Positions 55,265-62,927 of a DNA stretch of 64,000 nucleotides are shown here, piece after piece (the first letter of the stretch is position 1; each line of letters begins with the position of its first letter). Source of the DNA: Geomonas silvestris (GTDB lineage: Bacteria > Desulfobacterota > Desulfuromonadia > Geobacterales > Geobacteraceae). The stretch covers positions 1-64,000 of the forward strand of contig NZ_BLXX01000014.1 in the NCBI RefSeq assembly GCF_014193515.1, in the 5' to 3' direction. The position numbers and the translations under genes were made by a program. The notes beneath the pieces are model-generated. The model worked only from the letters and a program-made list of their open reading frames with translations, searched no databases and was not told the origin of the DNA.

Positions 55265-58200
55265 ATGAACAGTGAATTGAACAGCAAGGTTGTTGGACGC
55301 GGCAAGGAGTTCTTCTCCACCATCTCCGGCGAGAAGCCGTCCCTCTTCAACAAGGGAGCCTGGATGGGCAAGGTGATGGACTGGAGTATGAAGAACGAAA
55401 CTTTCAAGATCCAGATGTTCCGGTTCGTCGACGTTTTCCCGTCGCTCACCACCGGCAAGCTCCTCACCGACCACATCCGCGAATACTTCGGCGAAGAAAA
55501 GGACATGCCGCCGGTCCTCTCCACCGGAGCCAAGGTGGCCGGCATGCTCGGCTCCTTCGGCGGTGCAGTGCTCAACAAAGTCCTCACCACCAACATCCAG
55601 GAGATGGCCCGCCAGTTCGTGGTCGGCGAGAACACCAAGGAAGCCATCAAGAACATGGAGAAGCTTCGTAAGGACGGCTTCGCCTTCGTCGTCGACGTCC
55701 TTGGTGAGGCAACGCTTTCCGAACACGAGGCCGACGTCTACATGAACACCTACCTGGAGCTGCTCGACTCGCTGAAGAGCCAGTACCAGGACTGGAAGCC
55801 GCTTGGGAACTATGGCAACGCCAACCTCGACTGGGGCCACGCTCCCAAGGTCAACGTCGCCATCAAGCCGACCGCGCTGTTCTGCCTTGCCAACCCGCAG
55901 GACTTCGAAGGTTCCGTCGAGGCGATCCTGAAAAGGGTGCGCATCATCGCCAAGAAGGTCATCGAGCTGGATGGCTTCCTGTGCATCGACATGGAGTCCT
56001 ACCGCCACAAGGACATCATCCTCGAGGTGTACAAAAGGCTGAAGCTCGAGTACCCGGACTACGACCAACTGGGGATCGTGCTGCAGGCCTACCTGGTGGA
56101 TACCGACCAGGACCTGCCGGCCCTGCTCAAGTGGGCCCGCGACAACAAGGTGAAGATCTCCATCCGCCTGGTGAAGGGCGCCTACTGGGACTACGAGACC
56201 GTCAAGGCCAAGCAGAACGACTGGAAAATCCCGGTCTGGACCATCAAGGCCGAGTCCGACGCCGCCTACGAGCGCCAGGCCCGCATGATCCTGGAGAACG
56301 CCGACATCTGCCACTTCGCCTGCGCCTCGCACAACATCCGCACCATCTCCGCCGTCATGGAAATGGCCCGCGAGCTGAAGGTGTCCGACGATCGCTACGA
56401 GTTCCAGGTGCTCTACGGCATGGCCGAGCCGGTGCGTAAGGGGATCCTGAAGGTCGCCGGCCGCATCCGCCTCTACTGCCCGTACGGCGACATGGTCCCG
56501 GGGATGGGCTACCTGGTGCGCCGCCTTCTGGAGAACACCGCGAACGAGTCCTTCCTGCGCCAGAGCTTCGCCGAGGACGCCCAGATCGAGCGCCTGCTGG
56601 AAGATCCGATCGTCACCGTGGAGCGCGAGAAAGCAGCCCGCGCCGCCAAGCAGAAGCCGGAAGAGAAGGGGCCGGGCGGCCTGAAGCCGTTCTTCAACGA
56701 GGCGATGGTCGACTTCACCCGCGCCGACCATCGCGCCGAGTTCCCGAAACAGATCGCCGCAGTGCGCCAGCAGCTGGGCAAGAACTACCCGCTCTTTATC
56801 GGCGGCAAGGAAGTGAAGAGCGCCGACACGCTCCCCAGCGTGAACCCGGCGAAACCCTCCGAGGTGGTCGGCGTGATCTGCCAGGCCGGCACCAAGGAAG
56901 TCGGCGAGGCGATCGCCGCTGCGAAGAGCGCCTTCCCGGCGTGGCGCGACACCGCACCGGCGGACCGAGCCCAGTACCTGATCAAGGCCGCAGCCATCGC
57001 GCGCCGCCGCGTCTTCGAACTCTCGGCATGGCAGGTGCTGGAGATCGGCAAGCAGTGGGACCAGGCCTACGCCGACGTCACCGAGGCGATCGACTTCCTC
57101 GAGTACTACGCACGCGAGATGATCAAGCTCGGCAAGCCGAAGCGCGTCGGCAACGCTCCGGGCGAGCTGAACCACTACTTCTACGAGCCCAAAGGGGTCG
57201 CCGCGGTCATCGCCCCCTGGAACTTCCCGCTCGCCATCGGCATGGGTATGGCGTCCGCCGCCATCGTGGCCGGTAACTGCGTGGTCTTCAAGCCTTCCGG
57301 CATCACCTCGGTGATCGGCTGGCACATGGTCGAGATCTTCCGCGAAGCCGGGCTCCCCGCCGGCGTCTTCAACTACACCCCGGGCCGCGGTTCGGTCATG
57401 GGCGACTACCTGGTGGACAGCCCGGACGTCTCCCTGATCGCCTTCACCGGCTCGATGGAGATCGGCCTCAGGATCATCGACCGCGCCGCCAAGGTCTACC
57501 CGGGCCAGGAGAACGTGAAGAAGATCGTCTGCGAGATGGGCGGCAAAAACGCCATCATCATCGACGACGACGCCGACCTGGACGAGGCGGTTCCCCACGT
57601 GCTCTACTCCGCCTTCGGCTTCCAGGGGCAGAAGTGCTCCGCCTGCTCACGTGTCATCGTGCTGGACGCAGTCTACGACAAGTTCATCGAGCGCCTGGTC
57701 TCCATGGCCAAGGCGACCCTGGTCGGCCCCTCCGAGGATCCGGCCAACTACATGGGCGCCGTTGCCGACGACAAGGCGATGAAGACCATCCTCGAGTACG
57801 CCGAGATCGGCAAGAAGGAAGGGCATGTCCTCTACGAGAGCAAGGTTCCCTCTGAGGGTTACTTCGTGCCGATGACCATCATCGGTGGCATCAAGCCGGA
57901 GCACCGCATCGCCCAGGAGGAGATCTTCGGACCGGTCCTCGCCGTGATGCGCGCCAAGGACTTCGACCAGGCGATCGAGTGGGCAAACTCCACCAAGTTC
58001 GCCCTTACCGGCGGCGTCTTCTCCAGAAGTCCGGAACACCTGGCTCAGGCTCGTCGTGAGTTCCGCGTCGGAAACCTGTACCTGAACCGCAACAACACCG
58101 GCGCCCTCGTCGGCCGCCAGCCGTTCGGCGGTTCCCGGATGTCGGGCGTCGGCACCAAGGCGGGCGGGCCGGATTATCTGCTGCACTTCATGGATCCGCG

Positions 58201-58270
58201 CGTCGTCACCGAGAACACCATGCGCCGCGGCTTCGCACCGGTCGAAGAGGACGACGACTGGGTCGCCTAG
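55265..58270 (+). CDS. putA: Bifunctional proline dehydrogenase / glutamate-5-semialdehyde dehydrogenase
   Basis: Oxidises proline to glutamate: FAD-dependent proline dehydrogenase passes electrons to the quinone pool, then the NAD-dependent aldehyde dehydrogenase half works on the channelled semialdehyde. ProDH barrel at ~130-470 (LEYPDYDQLGIVLQAYL, RLVKGAYWDYE, YEFQVLYGMAEPVRKG). ALDH half from ~510 with APWNFPLAIGMG, FTGSMEIGLRI, EMGGKNAIIIDDDADLDEA and the catalytic Cys in GFQGQKCSACSRV. 1001 residues and no ribbon-helix-helix domain, like the Geobacter minimalist PutA. ATG at 55265 (AAGGAGC upstream). Confidence 0.97.
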   Translation: MNSELNSKVVGRGKEFFSTISGEKPSLFNKGAWMGKVMDWSMKNETFKIQMFRFVDVFPSLTTGKLLTDHIREYFGEEKDMPPVLSTGAKVAGMLGSFGGAVLNKVLTTNIQEMARQFVVGENTKEAIKNMEKLRKDGFAFVVDVLGEATLSEHEADVYMNTYLELLDSLKSQYQDWKPLGNYGNANLDWGHAPKVNVAIKPTALFCLANPQDFEGSVEAILKRVRIIAKKVIELDGFLCIDMESYRHKDIILEVYKRLKLEYPDYDQLGIVLQAYLVDTDQDLPALLKWARDNKVKISIRLVKGAYWDYETVKAKQNDWKIPVWTIKAESDAAYERQARMILENADICHFACASHNIRTISAVMEMARELKVSDDRYEFQVLYGMAEPVRKGILKVAGRIRLYCPYGDMVPGMGYLVRRLLENTANESFLRQSFAEDAQIERLLEDPIVTVEREKAARAAKQKPEEKGPGGLKPFFNEAMVDFTRADHRAEFPKQIAAVRQQLGKNYPLFIGGKEVKSADTLPSVNPAKPSEVVGVICQAGTKEVGEAIAAAKSAFPAWRDTAPADRAQYLIKAAAIARRRVFELSAWQVLEIGKQWDQAYADVTEAIDFLEYYAREMIKLGKPKRVGNAPGELNHYFYEPKGVAAVIAPWNFPLAIGMGMASAAIVAGNCVVFKPSGITSVIGWHMVEIFREAGLPAGVFNYTPGRGSVMGDYLVDSPDVSLIAFTGSMEIGLRIIDRAAKVYPGQENVKKIVCEMGGKNAIIIDDDADLDEAVPHVLYSAFGFQGQKCSACSRVIVLDAVYDKFIERLVSMAKATLVGPSEDPANYMGAVADDKAMKTILEYAEIGKKEGHVLYESKVPSEGYFVPMTIIGGIKPEHRIAQEEIFGPVLAVMRAKDFDQAIEWANSTKFALTGGVFSRSPEHLAQARREFRVGNLYLNRNNTGALVGRQPFGGSRMSGVGTKAGGPDYLLHFMDPRVVTENTMRRGFAPVEEDDDWVA

Positions 58271-58448
58271 TACCGGGCTGGTGAATGGGCACTGCGTGGA
58301 TGAAATTGGGGAAGGGGGTGCACCCCGCGGTGCCACTTCTCCCCGAGTCCCCATCCATCCCGCCGACGCCCGCTACGTTCGCTTGAACGCCGTCCCTTCG
58401 GCTCCAGCGCCAGCGGCTCTGCTTTCATAAATTAATTGCAATAATTGC

Positions 58449-58483
58449 GGGAGGGTCGTGTCTGGTGCGACCCTCCCATTTTT
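58449..58483 (+). terminator. Terminator downstream of putA
   Basis: GGGAGGGTCG - N9 - CGACCCTCCC followed by ATTTTTG: a perfect 10-bp stem, ~180 nt after the stop. Confidence 0.85.
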
Positions 58484-58715
58484 GCGTCTCCGTCCAGGTC
58501 CCTGGCAGGGGTGGGGCGCGCCGCCCTGGGCTCTCCGACACTTTGACGCGTCATCTCCGAAGGTTAGCCAACCCGCCGTAGCTGCGGGTTTTTCCCGGGT
58601 CGGATACGGGATACCCCGGGTCCCCGCGCGGTAATCGTCGCACACCCATGAAAAAGGATTGAAGAGGAAACTCATGGAAACGCTCCGGCTTTTTTTCCTT
58701 GATTTGTCATGTGTT
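58484..58715. other. GC-rich, hairpin-dense intergenic region
   Basis: No gene. Several stems are possible: AACCCGC/GCGGGTT near 58572-58592, CCCGGGTC... CCCGGGT around 58596-58622. The fbp promoter lies after it, so this stretch is not part of the fbp leader; it could encode a structured RNA or extend the putA 3' region. Confidence 0.4.
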
Positions 58716-58744
58716 TTGACATACTCTACGGGCGGTAAAATAAT
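58716..58744 (+). promoter_or_regulatory. Sigma-70 promoter of fbp
   Basis: TTGACA (58716-58721), 17-nt spacer, AATAAT (58739-58744). The -35 forms part of TGTCA-N7-TGACA, a possible operator. The leader is ~20 nt. Confidence 0.75.
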
Positions 58745-58771
58745 TTTAATTTAATGATTGGGAGGGGGATC

Positions 58772-59713
58772 ATGCCTACTGCACCCGGACAGTCCAAGTT
58801 TCAGATCGATCTGCGTCGTCACCTGCGCGGTCAGAATATCAGCGACAATCTCATCCATCTTATCTGCGAGATCGCCGAGGCCAGCAAGTACGTGATCAAC
58901 GCGGTGCGCACCGGTGATCTGGGCGTGGCGGGTACCTCGAACCTGTACGGCGAAGAGCAGCTGGCGCTCGATGTCCTCTCCGACCGCATCATGCGCAAGC
59001 GCCTGATCCACTCTGGCGTGGTCTGCAACATCGCCTCCGAGGAGATGGACGAGATCTACCAGGCGCAGGCCCAGGCCGACGGGCTCTACTCGGTGGCCTA
59101 TGATCCCTTGGACGGCTCCTCGCTGGTGGACGTGAACCTCGCCGTGGGTACCATCGTCTCGATCTACGAGGGATGCGACCTCTTGCAGCCTGGCCGCAAC
59201 CAGGTCTGCGCCATGTACATCCTCTACGGGCCGCGCGTTTCCTTGGTCTACACCGTGGGCGACGGCGTGCACGAATTCACCATGAACAACCTGATGGAGT
59301 TCACCCTGACCCGCGAGAACATCAGGATGCAGCCGGAAGGGAACATCTACGCTCCGGGCGGGCTGCGCAACAAGTACGCGCCGGGCGTCGAGAAGTTCAT
59401 CCAGCACCTGGAAGCCAAGGGGTGCAAGCTGCGCTACTCGGGCGGCTTCGTGCCGGACATCAACCAGGTGCTCATGAAGGGGAAGGGGCTCTTCATGTAC
59501 CCGGCGCTCAACGGTTCCCCCAACGGGAAACTGCGCGTGTTGTTCGAGCTGAACCCGATGGCGTTCATCATCGAGCACGCCGGCGGCTCGGCCAGCAACG
59601 GCCAGATCCCCATCCTCGACATCGTACCGGAGTCGCTGGACCAGCGCGCCCCCATCTACATCGGCTGCAAGGCCGACGTGGAGCAGGCGATGTCGTTTGT
59701 CAACGCAGGCTAA
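58772..59713 (+). CDS. fbp: Fructose-1,6-bisphosphatase, class I
   Basis: Gluconeogenic phosphatase making fructose 6-phosphate. Metal and substrate motifs: NIASEEMDEI (metal Glu), YDPLDGSSLVDVNLAVGTI (residues ~108-126), YILYGPRVSLVYT, and the C-terminal active-site block KLRVLFELNPMAFIIEHAGG. 313 residues from the ATG at 58772 behind GGGAGGGGG; six codons upstream are also open. It needs Mg2+; AMP-site residues were not checked. Single gene with its own promoter. Confidence 0.96.
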   Translation: MPTAPGQSKFQIDLRRHLRGQNISDNLIHLICEIAEASKYVINAVRTGDLGVAGTSNLYGEEQLALDVLSDRIMRKRLIHSGVVCNIASEEMDEIYQAQAQADGLYSVAYDPLDGSSLVDVNLAVGTIVSIYEGCDLLQPGRNQVCAMYILYGPRVSLVYTVGDGVHEFTMNNLMEFTLTRENIRMQPEGNIYAPGGLRNKYAPGVEKFIQHLEAKGCKLRYSGGFVPDINQVLMKGKGLFMYPALNGSPNGKLRVLFELNPMAFIIEHAGGSASNGQIPILDIVPESLDQRAPIYIGCKADVEQAMSFVNAG

Positions 59714-59820
59714 AAAGAGTAGTATGACGGAAATGTCCGGGGCACTTTTCGTTTAAGCGCCCCTGCCGTTTCGTCGATAGAGGCATAACCAGCAACAAGC
59801 AACTTGTTTAGGGGAAAGGT

Positions 59821-60081
59821 ATGGAAACACAGAAGCCGCAACGACTCTGCAGTGAAATCCAGCTCTTCGATCTCTGCGACCTGGACACCTGTTGTCAAAA
59901 GGACGGCCGCTACTGCACGAATCCGGAGGTCCTGGAGCGGTTTGAGGCTATCAAGGAAGAAGACGAGCGCTCGCCGCAGCAGTACCTGGGCGAGGAATTC
60001 GACGAAGAGGAAGAGGAAGAGGAAGAAGGCGAAGCCGACGACTCCTACGGTGACGACAGCTACGAGGATGACGACATGTAG
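59821..60081 (+). CDS. Small Cys-rich protein with acidic tail, unknown
   Basis: An 86-residue protein with no recognised family. The N-terminal half has five Cys (10, 19, 24, 25, 32) in RLCSEIQLFDLCDLDTCCQK and GRYCTN, a spacing that could hold a metal or iron-sulphur site. The last ~30 residues are almost entirely Glu and Asp with Tyr-Gly-Asp repeats. RBS GGGGAAAGGT; a terminator follows closely. The acidic tail and clean gene signals make it a real gene, and it is probably conserved among relatives of this organism. Confidence 0.75.
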   Translation: METQKPQRLCSEIQLFDLCDLDTCCQKDGRYCTNPEVLERFEAIKEEDERSPQQYLGEEFDEEEEEEEEGEADDSYGDDSYEDDDM

Positions 60082-60119
60082 CTGATTGCGCCACGAGTTG
60101 TTCGACACAGCGCGAGCAC

Positions 60120-60153
60120 AAAAAACCGCCCCGGTATCCGGGGCGGTTTTTTT
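60120..60153 (+). terminator. Terminator after the Cys-rich protein gene
   Basis: AAAACCGCCCC - GGTATCC - GGGGCGGTTTT with A- and T-runs on both sides. Confidence 0.92.
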
Positions 60154-60329
60154 CGTTTTCCAGGGGAGATTTTCTCATCTTTTCTTAAGCTCCTGCCGAT
60201 AAGAACCTCGACGGTGCAATTCTCTTTGTGCCGGCACCGATCACTTGACATATCGGTGCGGCGTGGTTTCATGGCATCTGCCACGCGGCACCTTGTATCG
60301 CCATATACGCCAGCGAGGGAGAACTGACG

Positions 60330-61784
60330 ATGACCGCTAAACTTCTCATATTGGACGATGACCACGACATCCTGCTCATGCTGAAGAGCGTCTTTGCCGG
60401 GGAGGAGTACGAGCTCTTTCTGGAAAGCGAGAGCGAATCCGCCTTACGGCGCGTGGTTGCCGACCGCCCCAACGTGGCCATCATGGACATCAGCCTGCCG
60501 CAGAAGTCCGGGATCGAGGTGCTCAAGGAGGCCAAGAAGATCGACCCGGGGCTTGCGGTGATCATGGCCACCGGCTACAAGACCACCCAGAACGCCATCG
60601 AGGCGATGAAGCACGGCGCCTTCGATTACGTCACCAAGCCCTTCGACATGAACAAGCTCAAAGGGGCGGTGAAAAAGGCGCTGGAGTGCAACCTGTTAAG
60701 CCGCAAGGTGCGCTACACCCGGGAGCGCCCCACGGTCGAGGAGGACCTCACCGAGGACCTGATGATCGGCTCCTCTCCCGAGATGATCGAGATCTGGAAG
60801 ATGGTGGGCACCGTCGCCGACTCCGACGCCACGGTACTCATCCAGGGTGAGTCGGGTACTGGCAAGGAGCTTTTGGCGCGCGCCGTCTACAACAACTCGC
60901 GCCGCAAGAACCGCCCCTTTCTGGCGGTGAACTGCGCCGCGCTCCCCGAGGCGCTTTTGGAGAGCGAGCTGTTCGGCCACGAGAAGGGGGCCTTCACCGA
61001 TGCCCACTCGCGACGCATCGGGAAGTTCGAACAGTGCAACGGCGGCACAATTTTCCTGGACGAGATCGGCGAGATGAGCCCGACCAACCAGGGAAAATTC
61101 CTGCGCATCCTCGAGAACCAGGAGTTCGAGCGGGTAGGGGGGAACGAGACCATCAAGGTCGACGTGAGGGTGATCGCCGCCACCAACCGGAGCCTCTTGA
61201 ACCAGGTCAAGGAGAAGGCCTTCCGCATGGACCTCTTCTACCGCCTGCGCGTGGTCAACTTCTTCCTGCCGCCGCTTAGGGACCGTGCCGAGGACATCCC
61301 CCTGTTGGTCGACCTGTTCGTCAAGAAGTTCTCCAAGAAGTACGGCAAGAACATCAAGGGGATCTCTCCCGACACCATGGGGCTCTTGACCACCCACCAG
61401 TTCGAGGGGAACATCAGGGAGCTTAAGAACGTGATCAACTCCGCCGTGGTGTTCTGTCGCGGCGATATCCTGGTCCCCGGCGATTTCGAATCGTTCCTCA
61501 AGGCAAAACCCGGAACCGGTATCAAGGAGGTCGACCTGGAGGCGGCCGGCGACGACTACTACGAGGTGTTCTGGAGCATGCTCGAACCTGTCTTCGACGG
61601 GATCTGCCAGAAGAACAAGGGTGCCATCTACGAGAACGTCAACATGGGGCTCGAGAAGGCGCTCATCCACATGGCGATGGAGAAGAGCAACAACAACCAG
61701 GTATTCGCCGCGAAGCTTTTGGGGATCAGCCGCAACACCCTGCGCGACCGCCTGGAGCGCTACCGCATCGGCGCCAGCGACTAG
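60330..61784 (+). CDS. NtrC-type response regulator with variant GAFTGA loop
   Basis: A 484-residue regulator: receiver domain (LLILDDDHDILL acidic pocket, phospho-Asp in IMDISLPQKSG, Lys in YVTKPFD), AAA+ domain with Walker A GESGTGKE and Walker B GGTIFLDEIGEM, and a Fis-type HTH (FAAKLLGISRNTLRDRLERY). The sigma-54 contact loop reads GAFTDA instead of GAFTGA (~residue 222). Its cognate kinase is not evident; the convergent hybrid kinase at 62924 is a candidate. Start ATG preceded by GAGGGAG. Confidence 0.92.
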   Translation: MTAKLLILDDDHDILLMLKSVFAGEEYELFLESESESALRRVVADRPNVAIMDISLPQKSGIEVLKEAKKIDPGLAVIMATGYKTTQNAIEAMKHGAFDYVTKPFDMNKLKGAVKKALECNLLSRKVRYTRERPTVEEDLTEDLMIGSSPEMIEIWKMVGTVADSDATVLIQGESGTGKELLARAVYNNSRRKNRPFLAVNCAALPEALLESELFGHEKGAFTDAHSRRIGKFEQCNGGTIFLDEIGEMSPTNQGKFLRILENQEFERVGGNETIKVDVRVIAATNRSLLNQVKEKAFRMDLFYRLRVVNFFLPPLRDRAEDIPLLVDLFVKKFSKKYGKNIKGISPDTMGLLTTHQFEGNIRELKNVINSAVVFCRGDILVPGDFESFLKAKPGTGIKEVDLEAAGDDYYEVFWSMLEPVFDGICQKNKGAIYENVNMGLEKALIHMAMEKSNNNQVFAAKLLGISRNTLRDRLERYRIGASD

Positions 61785-61807
61785 CTCCCCGGGTGCTGCA
61801 GAGCACT

Positions 61808-61846
61808 AAAAAGAGCCGGAAAGCGATCTGCTTTCCGGCTCTTTTA
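61808..61846. terminator. Bidirectional terminator between NtrC-type and HD-GYP genes
   Basis: AAAGAGCCGGAAAGC - GATCT - GCTTTCCGGCTCTTT with T-runs both ways. Confidence 0.93.
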
Positions 61847-61880
61847 TTTTGCCCCTCCCGGGGTCTGTGCTGAACCCTTT

Positions 61881-62927
61881 TTACAGCAGCTTCTTCCCCG
61901 CCGCGATCTCCCAGGCCGACTTCGGTATCCCCAGGAACACCTCGACCAGCTTCGGGTCGAACTGGCGCCCCGAGCAGCGCTGCACCTCCTCGCGCACCGC
62001 GTCGTAGCAGAGCGCCTTACGGTAGGGGCGGTCGGAGGTCATGGCGTCGAGCGTGTCCACCAGGGCGAAGATCCTCGCGCTGATCGGGATCGTCTCGCCG
62101 CTTAGGCCGTGCGGGTAGCCGGCACCGTCGTAGCGCTCGTGGTGCGAAAGCACCAGTTCCGCCGCCCCGGCGAAGTAGCGGATCCCCGAGAGGATCTCGA
62201 ACCCGGTGCTGGGGTGCTGGCGCATCACCTCCCACTCGGCATCGTCGAGTTTTCCCGGCTTCAGAAGGATGTTGTCCGAGACGCCGATCTTGCCGATGTC
62301 GTGCAGAAGTGCTCCCTTGGCGAGGATGGAGCGTCCCCGCTCCTCGATGCCGGCCGCCTCGGCCAAAAGCTTCGCGTAGGCCATAACCCTCTCGGAGTGG
62401 CTCCCCACCTCCTTCTCCCGGGCGTCCAGCGCCCGGATCAGGGCCACCAGGGTGTGCTCGTAGGCCTGGTTGATCTCCCCCATGACCGTGCGGATCACCT
62501 CGGTCTGTTCGCGCACCTTCTGCTCGAGGTTTGCCTGGTATTCCTGGTTCTCCTGCACCAGGCGGCGCTTCTCCATGACGTTCTTCACGGTGAGAAGCAC
62601 CCGGTCCAGGTTGAAGGGCTTGGTGATGTAGTCCTCGGCGCCGTGGTGGATGCAGGAGAGGGCGGTGTCCATGTCGTTGAGGGCGGTGATCATCAACACG
62701 GTCGTGTCAGGCGTGTACTCCTTGATGTCCTTGAGCAGGTCGATCCCCGAGCGGCCCGGCATCATGATGTCCAGAAGTGCCATGTCGAGCTTGGTGCTGT
62801 TGATGATCTCCAGCCCCTCCTCGGCACTGGCGGCCTGGTGGCAGGTATACCCTTCCTTGGTAAGGGTGATGTTGATGAGATCGCGGATCATCTCCTCATC
62901 ATCGGCTATTAGGATGTTTCCTTTCAA
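61881..62927 (-). CDS. HD-GYP response regulator (cyclic-di-GMP phosphodiesterase type)
   Basis: A 348-residue protein: receiver domain (ILIADDEEMIRDLI, phospho-Asp in LLDIMMPGRSG, YITKPFN), a coiled-coil linker (~125-150), then HD-GYP with HDIGKIGVSD and HHERYDGAGYPHGLSGE. The complete HD and GYP motifs indicate an active cyclic-di-GMP (or cGAMP) phosphodiesterase. It overlaps the upstream hybrid kinase gene by 4 nt, so the two form one signalling unit. Confidence 0.93.
   Translation of the reverse strand: MKGNILIADDEEMIRDLINITLTKEGYTCHQAASAEEGLEIINSTKLDMALLDIMMPGRSGIDLLKDIKEYTPDTTVLMITALNDMDTALSCIHHGAEDYITKPFNLDRVLLTVKNVMEKRRLVQENQEYQANLEQKVREQTEVIRTVMGEINQAYEHTLVALIRALDAREKEVGSHSERVMAYAKLLAEAAGIEERGRSILAKGALLHDIGKIGVSDNILLKPGKLDDAEWEVMRQHPSTGFEILSGIRYFAGAAELVLSHHERYDGAGYPHGLSGETIPISARIFALVDTLDAMTSDRPYRKALCYDAVREEVQRCSGRQFDPKLVEVFLGIPKSAWEIAAGKKLL

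Noticed and set aside
58550-58640. Cyclic-di-GMP/GEMM-like or tRNA-Sec-like RNA before fbp
   Set aside because: Neither the conserved GEMM core nor a T-arm could be found on either strand; only generic GC-rich stems remain.
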